Assembly (NCBI GenBank): GCA_022712775.1
Contig: JAFLJZ010000271.1
Location: 1-13,528, forward strand
Direction: 5' to 3'
DNA: 13,528 bases
DNA from: Sulfurimonas sp.
GTDB taxonomy: Bacteria; Campylobacterota; Campylobacteria; Campylobacterales; Sulfurimonadaceae
Below the pieces are notes generated by a model that had not been told where the DNA came from, searched no databases, and saw only the letters and a list, made by a program, of their open reading frames with translations. Made by a program: the position numbers and the translations under genes. This document shows positions 7,323-13,528 of the stretch, in pieces (within the stretch, counting starts at the first letter, position 1; every line of letters starts with the position of its first letter).

Positions 7323-9503
7323 TTGGAAGAAGAACCTCATAAGAATATATATGCAAATTTTTGGTTGAGAGTAGTTGCGCGTTTAATTGATACGGTACTA
7401 ATACTTGCTTTTTATAGTATTTTAGAAAACATTGTGTATGAAAGTATCGGCTTGAGTATTGTAGAGCTAGTTTTTATTTGGTTATATTTCACCATATTGG
7501 AGTCTTCACACTGGAAAGGAACACTTGGTAAAAAATTTGTTGGTATTGAAATTGTTGATTATCAACATGAAAAAATAACATTAATACAAGCAAATATTCG
7601 ATTTTTCAGTGCCTTTATCTCTGCTCTCTTACCACTATTGTACTTAACTGTTGTATTTACGAAAAAGAGACAAACTATTCACGATATGATAGCTAAAACT
7701 GTAGTGCTCAATACAGTAAATATATATGATTATTCTAAAGTTATGGGTACAAAAGAAACGAGCTTAGGGCTTCGGTTTAAGTTTGCTAGGAGTATTGGTT
7801 ATATATTTGTAATTATTTTTATAGGTATGTCACTCTATTTATTGTACCCAGCGATTGTTTTAGCGATAATTTATAGTAGTATGTACTATTCACAAAGCTC
7901 AAAATATGATGAATCATTCTATAAAAAATTCCCTGAGAAAGACTTCAATAATTCAAGAATTCATTTTTATAAAAATGAATTAGAAAAAAGTTCTAAGTAT
8001 TTAGTAAATGCAGAAGGATTAGTAGAGATATTTGAGTACGACACAAAAGTTGAATTATCTTTAGAGTGTATTCAACGATATTTACAAGAAAACAACGAAT
8101 CAAATTGGATTAATGAGAGTTCATATATTAGAAAAAATGCAAGAAATAAATTTACTACAACTGATGCTTTAGTTGAAAGAGCAAAAAATAATGAAGAGAA
8201 TATGGGACAAAACTTTTATTTGTATGAGATGAATCTTGTACATGAGGTTAGTGATGAAGTTACTGGTTCATGGCGTGATAGTTCTAAGTCAAGTTTATGT
8301 GATCAAAACCTTTCCGCTAATAAACTTTATGATAAGTTTTTAACAAAGTATATAACCAACTACACAGATAAGCATTTGTATTCGTTAATGGATAACTATG
8401 ATAATAAGTTAAATAAACATTATAAAGAAAGTGAAGAATGGTTAAAAAAGATAAGTGAAACATCTTCACAAGCTATATTCCAAAAGTATTCATTGGGTGC
8501 AGTTTCGTTAGAAGATGTATCAAAATATAACCGTTTTCAAGCATCTATTGCAACATATGATGTCTCATATAACTCTAAGAATATTATTGTTGGTGATTTA
8601 AAAAGAGGTATAGAGATTTGGAATATGAGTGCTCATAATAAATTTAATTATGTAAAAACGCTAACAGATCAATATGGAATTGTAAAAATACATAAGATTG
8701 GAGATATAGTATTTGCTGCAGGGAAGGAGAGACAACAACGTAATTTTTTCCAACCTAATTCATTTAAGAATAAGTATTTTCTAACATTTTCATATGATGA
8801 AGCAACAAATAGTTTGATTGAACTTGATCGAATAAAGCTAGGGATTTCCTCAAGAATAAAAGATTGGAGTTTTTTTGACAATAATAAAAAAGTTGCAGTA
8901 GTTTCTGGTTGGGATAAAGTGCATATAATAGATATTTCAAACCCAAAGACTTTAAAGCTGTTGCAACAGTCCAAAAAAGAGAGAAGCGCTAATCTTTCAA
9001 GAGATTTAACTGTCAATGAAATGACTGGTAAAATATATGAGTTAACAAGTTATGGTCTCAATGTGATTAATATTACTAAATCTAGTTTATCTAATAAGAA
9101 GATAGCGAATAACTTTAACAATACTTTTAAAGGGCATCAGGGCATAGTTATTAATCAAAACGATAATATCTTATATTCGATTCACATAACATGGGGAAAT
9201 GAAACTACTTTGTATAAGTATGATATGAAAAACCCGCTAAAACCAAAATTATTGTTATCTAAAGTGCCTGATATTAATTTTAATGGTTGGAATGGTGGAG
9301 CATTCCCTCAAAATATGCAACTTTACAAGGAAAAGCTATACATCGCAAATAAAAATAATATTTATATTTTTGATAATAAATTAAACTCTATTAAAAAAAT
9401 AGAAACACCAAATATCAAAAACTTTCATATCTTCGAAGACAAAATAATTTATACACAAGAAAAACAAGGATTATCTTTAGTTTTAAATCCTATGAACTTA
9501 TAG
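7323..9503 (+). CDS. RDD-family membrane protein with C-terminal LVIVD-like beta-propeller
   Basis: A two-part, 726-residue protein. Residues 9-130 form an RDD domain: WLRVVARLIDT (R16, R20, D23), SSHWKGTLGKKFVGIEIVD (61-79) and KKRQTIHDMIAKTVV (114-128) are the family hallmarks, with membrane segments at roughly 21-40, 46-60 and 96-112. A further hydrophobic stretch (158-186) could be a fourth segment. Residues 190-390 are polar and helical with no recognised domain. From about 390 the protein is beta-rich with recurrent 'xxIxDIxNPxxxxL' strands, for example GIEIW (429-433) and VHIIDISNP (533-541), resembling LVIVD repeats of propeller proteins. The start is TTG, with AAGGA upstream and the RDD motif right after it; no ATG fits. 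Function is unknown; the propeller is probably a binding platform outside the membrane, on a side I cannot assign. Confidence 0.75.
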   Translation: MEEEPHKNIYANFWLRVVARLIDTVLILAFYSILENIVYESIGLSIVELVFIWLYFTILESSHWKGTLGKKFVGIEIVDYQHEKITLIQANIRFFSAFISALLPLLYLTVVFTKKRQTIHDMIAKTVVLNTVNIYDYSKVMGTKETSLGLRFKFARSIGYIFVIIFIGMSLYLLYPAIVLAIIYSSMYYSQSSKYDESFYKKFPEKDFNNSRIHFYKNELEKSSKYLVNAEGLVEIFEYDTKVELSLECIQRYLQENNESNWINESSYIRKNARNKFTTTDALVERAKNNEENMGQNFYLYEMNLVHEVSDEVTGSWRDSSKSSLCDQNLSANKLYDKFLTKYITNYTDKHLYSLMDNYDNKLNKHYKESEEWLKKISETSSQAIFQKYSLGAVSLEDVSKYNRFQASIATYDVSYNSKNIIVGDLKRGIEIWNMSAHNKFNYVKTLTDQYGIVKIHKIGDIVFAAGKERQQRNFFQPNSFKNKYFLTFSYDEATNSLIELDRIKLGISSRIKDWSFFDNNKKVAVVSGWDKVHIIDISNPKTLKLLQQSKKERSANLSRDLTVNEMTGKIYELTSYGLNVINITKSSLSNKKIANNFNNTFKGHQGIVINQNDNILYSIHITWGNETTLYKYDMKNPLKPKLLLSKVPDINFNGWNGGAFPQNMQLYKEKLYIANKNNIYIFDNKLNSIKKIETPNIKNFHIFEDKIIYTQEKQGLSLVLNPMNL

Positions 9504-9511
9504 CTAGAATA

Positions 9512-9530
9512 ATTTTAGTATTTTTAAAAT
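9512..9530. terminator. Possible weak bidirectional terminator between convergent genes
   Basis: ATTTTA (9512-9517) and TAAAAT (9525-9530) can pair around a seven-base loop, nine bases after the RDD gene's stop. The stem is all A/T and there is no clear T-run beyond it, so as a terminator it is weak. It sits where one would be needed, between two convergent reading frames 77 bases apart. Confidence 0.2.
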
Positions 9531-9580
9531 GTTCCAATACTCTGAGCCATAATCATATATCAGTAAGATGCTTAGCTAAA

Positions 9581-9865
9581 TCAAAACCATGAATCATCAA
9601 GACAATCTTCTTTTGTATCTTTTATAAACTCTATGTATTCTGTTGAGCTTTTATCTAATAGTTTATACTCATCATAAACATACTCTTTAAATATTCTCTC
9701 GTCTACACAGTTACAAAGCTCTGTATTGTTTGTGTCATTACACGTCGCAAGCATCTCTTGTTTTTGAGAATTTTCCCATCCAAAATAACTTGTATACATT
9801 GGCATAAGTGTCCAAATTGCAAAACCTGCTGTTAGTATAATATTTGTAACTTCTTCCTTAATCAC
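9581..9865 (-). CDS. Small Cys-containing protein with N-terminal membrane segment, possibly truncated
   Basis: I do not recognise this 94-residue protein. Residues 7-28 are hydrophobic (a signal or anchor). The remaining 65 residues are acidic and polar with four Cys (C42, C51, C53, C88) in the pattern LCNCVDERIF followed by a helical stretch and a late Cys. This spacing suggests a small exported protein with disulfides. The start is doubtful. The only start in frame before the hydrophobic segment is GTG at 9865, directly behind an in-frame TGA and without a good ribosome site (the AAGGAAG nearby lies inside the gene). The frame also continues upstream through that stop into protein-like sequence. 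It may be the 3' part of a gene broken by a nonsense mutation. It is convergent with the RDD gene. Confidence 0.45.
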   Translation of the reverse strand: MIKEEVTNIILTAGFAIWTLMPMYTSYFGWENSQKQEMLATCNDTNNTELCNCVDERIFKEYVYDEYKLLDKSSTEYIEFIKDTKEDCLDDSWF

Positions 9866-9979
9866 TCAGAACCACTTATTACGGGGGTTTAAAATGAGTG
9901 TATAAAAAAGTTCATACGGAAGTTCATACGCTTTTATTTCATTATTTTTGCATAAATACGAATTCCATTCACTTTTCAA
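9866..9979 (-). pseudogene. Possible 5' remnant in frame with the small Cys-containing gene
   Basis: The minus-strand frame from a TTG at 9979 to the TGA at 9868-9866 encodes 37 residues of protein-like sequence (SEWNSYLCKNNE, ELPYELFYTLILNPRNKWF) and is in phase with the following ORF, separated from it by that single stop. No ribosome site precedes the TTG, and the frame is closed by TAG and TAA a little further up. Either it is a fragment of the same gene with a nonsense mutation, or unrelated debris at a junction of mobile DNA. Confidence 0.25.
9909..9930. repeat. Short direct repeat AGTTCATACG x2
   Basis: AGTTCATACG occurs at 9909-9918 and 9921-9930, a 12-base period. On the minus strand it encodes YELPYEL in the remnant frame, so it may be a coding duplication. 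It could also be a pair of protein-binding sites in a non-coding stretch. Confidence 0.35.
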
Positions 9980-10028
9980 TCCTATTTTCTTGTTTTTTAT
10001 TATAGCCTTTATTGGCTATTACTTCCAT

Positions 10029-10347
10029 TTATTTACAATCATACTCTTCTTTTTCAATCCACTCCTCTAATTTTTTAACTTTATAAAAATAGCTCCTACT
10101 TCCTTTGTATTTAATATATGGCAAAGGGTCTTTTCTTCTTTCTCGGTAGTTAGCTTGTGTTCTTAAATTAATACTATATAAATATTCAACTTCTTTAGCA
10201 CTAATTATTTTTTTATTATGAGGTATTGGTATTGTATTTTTTTGCTGTGGTTGTAAAATATTTTTTATTTCAAGCAGTTGATTTTGTATGTCAGTTAGTT
10301 TTTTTTAAAAATGTAAGTTCTTTTTTTCTATAAGAAGTCTTTTTCAT
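10029..10347 (-). pseudogene. Excisionase/AlpA-like helix-turn-helix gene, frameshifted in a poly-A run
   Basis: The minus strand from ATG at 10347 reads 18 codons to a TGA just past an 8-A run (plus-strand T run at 10299-10306). Shifting the frame by one base at that run gives a continuous 105-residue protein ending at TAA 10029-10031. Restored, it has a basic N-terminus, a short coiled-coil (LTDIQNQLLEI, about 17-27) and a winged helix-turn-helix of the excisionase type: ISAKEVEYLYSIN (48-60), the recognition-helix area with RERRKDPLPYIKY (68-80), and KKLEEWIE (91-98). Such proteins control excision or integrase expression in islands and prophages. No integrase is found nearby. It may be a true pseudogene, slippage-decoded, or a homopolymer sequencing error. 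No strong ribosome site precedes the ATG. Confidence 0.6.
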
Positions 10348-10395
10348 TATTTGATGATTGTATCAGTATATGGGATGGATGCCAATGGCTTTAAG

Positions 10396-10418
10396 TAATG
10401 TAGTAAAAAGCTACATTA
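10396..10418. repeat. Perfect 8-bp inverted repeat, possible operator or hairpin
   Basis: TAATGTAG (10396-10403) and CTACATTA (10411-10418) are exact reverse complements around a seven-base spacer. The repeat lies between the divergent helix-turn-helix gene (start 10347) and the promoter of the three-gene cassette (-10 at 10467). It is therefore well placed as an operator, or as a hairpin in a transcript from the left. No T-run follows on the plus strand, so a plus-strand terminator is unlikely. Confidence 0.4.
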
Positions 10419-10461
10419 AAAAGTCTTTAAATAAATATATTATCTTCTCTTAGGACTGATT

Positions 10462-10472
10462 TTTGCTATAAT
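10462..10472 (+). promoter_or_regulatory. Extended -10 promoter of the sce7726-sce7725-RES operon
   Basis: TTTGCTATAAT at 10462-10472 matches the extended -10 form common in Campylobacterota; no convincing -35 box exists. Transcription would start near 10479, leaving a leader of about 60 bases before the ATG at 10540. No other promoter-like sequence is seen inside the cassette. Confidence 0.6.
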
Positions 10473-10526
10473 TAAACTTATAGATGCTATTTTAAGTTCA
10501 GCACTTTAAATATAAATACAAAGAAT

Positions 10527-10532
10527 GGAGGT
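10527..10532 (+). promoter_or_regulatory. Ribosome binding site fixing the sce7726-like start
   Basis: GGAGGT sits seven bases before the ATG at 10540. The in-frame ATG codons at 10525 and 10534 overlap or crowd this site and are unlikely starts, so the protein has 300 residues rather than 305. Confidence 0.8.
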
Positions 10533-10539
10533 AATGACT

Positions 10540-11442
10540 ATGCAAAAAGAAAATAGCATTATATTATCTTATTTATTTAGCATTAATATATTAAATGATT
10601 TTTTCAAAAATCAGCATTCAGACCGTCTTGTAAAAGTTTTTAATGAACTTAATACACTTGGTAAAATTTCTCAAAACTTGACACTTAGAGATTTTTTTGA
10701 AGATTCATATAAACAACTTTTAAAAAATTATCGTAACGAGTATGTTTTTAAAAATGCTATCGCTCAAAAAATACTTATTGGTCGACATTCTATTAAATCA
10801 TCTTCTCTATTTACAGAACTTAGAGTTGAGACATCAAAAGCTGATGTTGTAATATTTAATGGAACTTCTCATGTATATGAGATTAAAACAGACTTAGATA
10901 ATTTTGAGCGACTTGAACATCAAATTAAGAACTACAAAAAAGTTTTTGAATATGTTAATGTTGTTTCAGTAGAGTCGAAAGTAAATGATATAAAATTACT
11001 AGTTGACGATACAGTAGGTATTATAATATTAACAAACCAATACACCCTTAAAACAGTTCGTAAAGCAAAATCTGGACTTCATAACCTCAATAAAGAAGCA
11101 ATATTTAATCTATTACGAAAAAATGAATATTTAGCTATTATTAAAAAAATAAATGGAATAATTCCTGTTCTACCAAATACAAAAATATATTCAGCTTGTA
11201 AAGACTTATTTATTGAATTACCAATTGAAATTATTCATAAAGAAGTGTTAAAAACTTTAAAAGAGCGTAAGAACCATAAAAACCTCGTCAATACAATAAA
11301 AGATTTTCCAAGCTCATTAAAAATAGCTATTTTAGAAGCAAATTTATCTACTAAACAACAAATGGATTTTTTAGATTTTTTAAATAAAAAAATAAGTTCT
11401 ATCTTCATACAAAAGGATTTCAATGTATCATCCGTATCTTAA
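10540..11442 (+). CDS. sce7726-like protein with PD-(D/E)XK nuclease motifs
   Basis: First gene of a three-gene cassette, 300 residues, basic. It resembles the sce7726 family, named from Sorangium and usually found next to sce7725 genes. Residues 90-140 show a PD-(D/E)XK nuclease layout: TELRVE (E93 or E97), KADVVIF (D102), VYEIKTD (E114, K116) and LEHQIKNYKK (Q128). This is the D...ExK...Q pattern of metal-dependent DNA-cleaving enzymes in restriction and repair. Flanking regions are helical (1-80, DNA or partner binding?) and unassigned (145-300). Its last 20 bases overlap the start of the next gene. The ATG at 10540 is preferred over 10525 because of the GGAGGT at 10527. Nuclease activity is inferred from motifs only; the substrate is unknown. 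Confidence 0.75.
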   Translation: MQKENSIILSYLFSINILNDFFKNQHSDRLVKVFNELNTLGKISQNLTLRDFFEDSYKQLLKNYRNEYVFKNAIAQKILIGRHSIKSSSLFTELRVETSKADVVIFNGTSHVYEIKTDLDNFERLEHQIKNYKKVFEYVNVVSVESKVNDIKLLVDDTVGIIILTNQYTLKTVRKAKSGLHNLNKEAIFNLLRKNEYLAIIKKINGIIPVLPNTKIYSACKDLFIELPIEIIHKEVLKTLKERKNHKNLVNTIKDFPSSLKIAILEANLSTKQQMDFLDFLNKKISSIFIQKDFNVSSVS

Positions 11443-12367
11443 AGGCAAACAAAATGAGCTTATTTTACTTAGAGAAAATGCAAAATTGATTTCTGATTCT
11501 TTTATGATTCCAATCATAGAACCAGTGAAGAAAAATACAGCACCTTTAAATAAAGCTATTCAAAGTCTGATGCAAGAGAATGTAGAGTTTATTGTTACTA
11601 TCAATCCTAAGCACGGTGACTATAAATCAAATCCTTTGCCATTAATTGAAAATGCACTTAATATAATCGGTGATTATGAAAAATTCTCTATGGCTTATAT
11701 CGTTGATGCCAATAGTAGCTTATTAAATGTAAAAGATTTTTTAAATGAACATACGAACAAATCTATTGTATTTATTCATAATGGTTTTCCTAAACCAAAA
11801 GAACTAGCTGAATTACTATCTGAATTCGAGAATATTAAAAAACATATTTTTATGGATAATCAAAAACGATACCAAAGACTGTTTAAAAACCAAAATATAG
11901 AGAGAATCTTAATTAGAGATGGATTTGAAAAAAGGGATAGTAATGGACAGTATCCAAATGATGAATCTTTCTCTGAATTACATTTGACATTTGATGAAGA
12001 AGGAATGAATGGTTTTGGAGATTTTCTAATAGCCGGAGATACTTATTCTGAAAGTGGAGGTCCTGCTTACAATGTTGCCATTCACTTAACATATTTAAAT
12101 GAAGATGAGATTATGAATATTAGACATTTTCTTTCTAATAAAATGGAAATTCCCACCCCAAAAGACCCTGCTGGTAAATTTGCAGAAGCATTATCAAGAC
12201 TTATGGTTGCATTCGAAGAAGAAGATTCTTTACTTTTAAAAGGCAAAGCTTATCTGAAATTTAAAGAACTATATGACACGGACCACTTCCCTGGACTTGG
12301 TGTTGTTAAAAAACTCTCAATGCAACACCATTTAGAGCTTTTAGCTAAATTTTTATCAGAACAATAA
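11423..12367 (+). CDS. sce7725 family protein
   Basis: Second gene of the cassette, 314 residues. It looks like the sce7725 family: the N-terminus MYHPYLKGKQNELILL, PIIEPVK (30-36), the block GFGDFLIAGD (197-206) and SESGGPAYNVAIHLTYL (209-225) are as I know them from this family, which seems related to the phage-derived 'Beta protein' group. Alternating strands and helices (PIIEPVK, EFIVTINP, SMAYIVDA, SIVFIHNG, HIFMD, ERILIRDG) suggest a TIM-barrel-like fold. No catalytic residues can be assigned with confidence. The ATG lies 20 bases inside the preceding gene, with AAAAGGA five bases upstream; the stop abuts the next ATG directly (TAAATG). This arrangement points to co-translation and a shared complex. 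Biochemical role unknown. Confidence 0.8.
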   Translation: MYHPYLKGKQNELILLRENAKLISDSFMIPIIEPVKKNTAPLNKAIQSLMQENVEFIVTINPKHGDYKSNPLPLIENALNIIGDYEKFSMAYIVDANSSLLNVKDFLNEHTNKSIVFIHNGFPKPKELAELLSEFENIKKHIFMDNQKRYQRLFKNQNIERILIRDGFEKRDSNGQYPNDESFSELHLTFDEEGMNGFGDFLIAGDTYSESGGPAYNVAIHLTYLNEDEIMNIRHFLSNKMEIPTPKDPAGKFAEALSRLMVAFEEEDSLLLKGKAYLKFKELYDTDHFPGLGVVKKLSMQHHLELLAKFLSEQ

Positions 12368-13384
12368 ATGAATTGTTGCCCTAATTGTTTTAACGACGCT
12401 TTTTTAACAAGCGTAATTAAGCAAAAATCAAATCATAAAGCTACTTGTAATTTTTGTAATACAGAAAATATTTATATAATAGACACCAAACGACTTAATG
12501 ATTATTTTCAGCCATTATTAGATTTATATGAACTATCAGATGATAACGGAAAATCTATAGTTCATTTATTAAAAAATGACTGGGTCTTATTTACATCATT
12601 GAGTGATGAAAAGGCTATTGAATTATTAGAATCTATTTTTGATTTTGGCTTTCAGGGATTATTTATTTCTAAACAAAATGGAAATGAAGGGAATATTTTA
12701 AATTGGCAAGATTTTAAAACAGAGTTAAAACATGATAATCGTTATTTTCCTAAAAAAGCACCAAGCTATGAACATCTAAATGGATTACTTCAATTTATTA
12801 TATTATCAAATGCCGATATACCTCAATACCTATATCGGTCAAGAGTAAATATAGACACGGAGATAATAGACATACTAAAAATGGGGAAACCTCCTGAAAA
12901 AATCTCTACTGCAGGAAGGGCAAATCCAATAGGAATTCCTTATTTATATACTGCTTCTAATATTAAGACTGCTATCGCTGAAATTAGACCTCATAAAGGA
13001 GATAATATAACAGTTGCTACATTTGAAGTAACAGAATCATTAACATTGGCAGATTTAAGAAATCCAAGAGAATCAATATCTCCTTTTGGTCGTGAGGAAG
13101 ATGAACTTAATCAAATTTTTATTGATTTAGATTATTTATGTCATTTAGGAGATGAACTTTCAAAACCTATTTTACCAAGAGAGGCACATCTAGAATATTT
13201 ATCAAGCCAATACCTTTGCGAATTAATTAAACACTGTGGATATGATGGTGTTATATATAAAAGTTCGGTTGGGGATGGCGATAATTATGCAATATTCTCA
13301 GATGATAAATTTGAAGCTATTGAGACAAAAGTATATAGTATTGATAATGTTGAAATAACTTCAAATCTAACAAGTACACAGTGA
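12368..13384 (+). CDS. Zinc-ribbon, HEPN/RES N-terminal-like and RES domain protein (putative NAD+-consuming toxin)
   Basis: Third gene of the cassette, 338 residues. A zinc ribbon opens it (C4-x2-C7 and C27-x2-C30). A helical middle (about 40-150: LLKNDWVLF, LLESIF, WQDFKTEL, NRYFP) resembles the N-terminal domains found before RES domains in conflict-system proteins. The RES domain spans about 152-310: YLYRSR (R157/R159), GRANPIGIPYLYTASNIKTAIAEIRP with E205, and YLSSQYLCELIK with S279/S280, the R-E-S residues that name the family, then GYDGVIYKSS. In Xre-RES toxin-antitoxin pairs this fold degrades NAD+ and stops growth. Here no Xre antitoxin is present. The ATG follows the preceding stop without a gap and has no Shine-Dalgarno site, so it is probably translated by coupling, at a lower level. 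Confidence 0.82.
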   Translation: MNCCPNCFNDAFLTSVIKQKSNHKATCNFCNTENIYIIDTKRLNDYFQPLLDLYELSDDNGKSIVHLLKNDWVLFTSLSDEKAIELLESIFDFGFQGLFISKQNGNEGNILNWQDFKTELKHDNRYFPKKAPSYEHLNGLLQFIILSNADIPQYLYRSRVNIDTEIIDILKMGKPPEKISTAGRANPIGIPYLYTASNIKTAIAEIRPHKGDNITVATFEVTESLTLADLRNPRESISPFGREEDELNQIFIDLDYLCHLGDELSKPILPREAHLEYLSSQYLCELIKHCGYDGVIYKSSVGDGDNYAIFSDDKFEAIETKVYSIDNVEITSNLTSTQ

Positions 13385-13444
13385 ATTAATTTTTATAAAA
13401 AAAGTCTTAAATGAAAATTTATTTTAATACATCTGAATATCTTT

Positions 13445-13528
13445 GAGAGTGTAAAATAAACTGTGTAAGCCTTAAAAAGTAGGTTCATTTGATAAACTAA
13501 TCAAGTGAATTATTTAAAGGATTTACAT
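13445..13528 (+). mobile_element. Possible left end of an IS256-like element (partial)
   Basis: Sixty bases after the RES gene, GAGAGTGTAAAATAAACTGTGTAA (13445-13468) resembles the terminal repeats of IS256-family elements, which commonly read GA...GTGTAAAA...TGTGTAA. Sequence to the window edge holds no finished ORF. AAAGGA (13516-13521) stands five bases before AT at 13527-13528, which could be the first two bases of a transposase ATG. The transposase and the other end lie outside, so the call rests on the tip alone. Confidence 0.4.

Noticed and set aside
8669..9016. Minus-strand open frame of 115 codons inside the RDD/propeller gene
   Set aside because: Antisense shadow; the plus-strand frame has consistent domain features throughout.
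10299..10311. Programmed -1 ribosomal frameshift in the HTH gene
   Set aside because: The 8-A run invites this idea, but joining the frames needs +1 (or -2), not -1, and no downstream stimulatory hairpin is seen. Slippage or mutation is more likely.
10375..10398. Short plus-strand peptide starting at the ATG near 10375
   Set aside because: Only seven codons, with no ribosome site and no coding character.
9866..10539. Tyrosine integrase or attachment-site pair beside the excisionase-like gene
   Set aside because: No R-H-R-Y motifs are visible in any frame, and no convincing direct repeat pair flanks the cassette within the window.
1..13528. CRISPR arrays, tRNA or rRNA genes
   Set aside because: No regularly spaced repeats, cloverleaf-like segment or rRNA-like stretch was found on either strand by eye.

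Overview
This is an AT-rich window (about one third G+C by eye). Its '-10-only' promoters with an extended TTTGNTATAAT-like box, and the look of its proteins, suggest a Campylobacterota bacterium of the Arcobacter or Sulfurimonas type. That assignment is inference; no rRNA or marker gene is present.

Bases 1-7158 hold a minus-strand fatty-acid beta-oxidation operon in the order fadI (thiolase), fadJ (hydratase/3-hydroxyacyl-CoA dehydrogenase), fadE-like acyl-CoA dehydrogenase, then a PlsC-type acyltransferase fused to an alpha/beta hydrolase. The genes are tightly coupled: a TAATG junction, an ATGA junction and a 10-bp gap. Together they supply the core chemistry of acyl-CoA degradation, plus an enzyme that probably moves acyl groups to or from lipid. 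The last gene is broken at base 141/142 by the end of an IS481-like element, whose transposase C-terminus reads in from the left edge on the plus strand. The operon's upstream region carries three phased TAACTAAA direct repeats.

Bases 7323-9503 encode, divergently, a membrane-anchored RDD-domain protein with a large C-terminal region that looks like an LVIVD-type beta-propeller. Bases 9504-10539 are a decayed junction: a short membrane-anchored Cys-containing ORF that starts with GTG directly after an in-frame stop, a remnant upstream of it in the same frame, and an excisionase/AlpA-like helix-turn-helix gene frameshifted in an 8-A run.

Bases 10540-13384 hold the most interesting element, a compact three-gene operon. 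Gene 1 is an sce7726-like protein with PD-(D/E)XK nuclease motifs. Gene 2 is an sce7725-like protein. Gene 3 has a zinc ribbon, a helical region and a RES (NAD+-consuming) domain. Overlapping or abutting genes, its own promoter, a nuclease-like plus NADase-like pairing, and mobile-element debris on both sides suggest a conflict or anti-phage cassette. The window ends about 84 bases into what looks like the left end of an IS256-type element.
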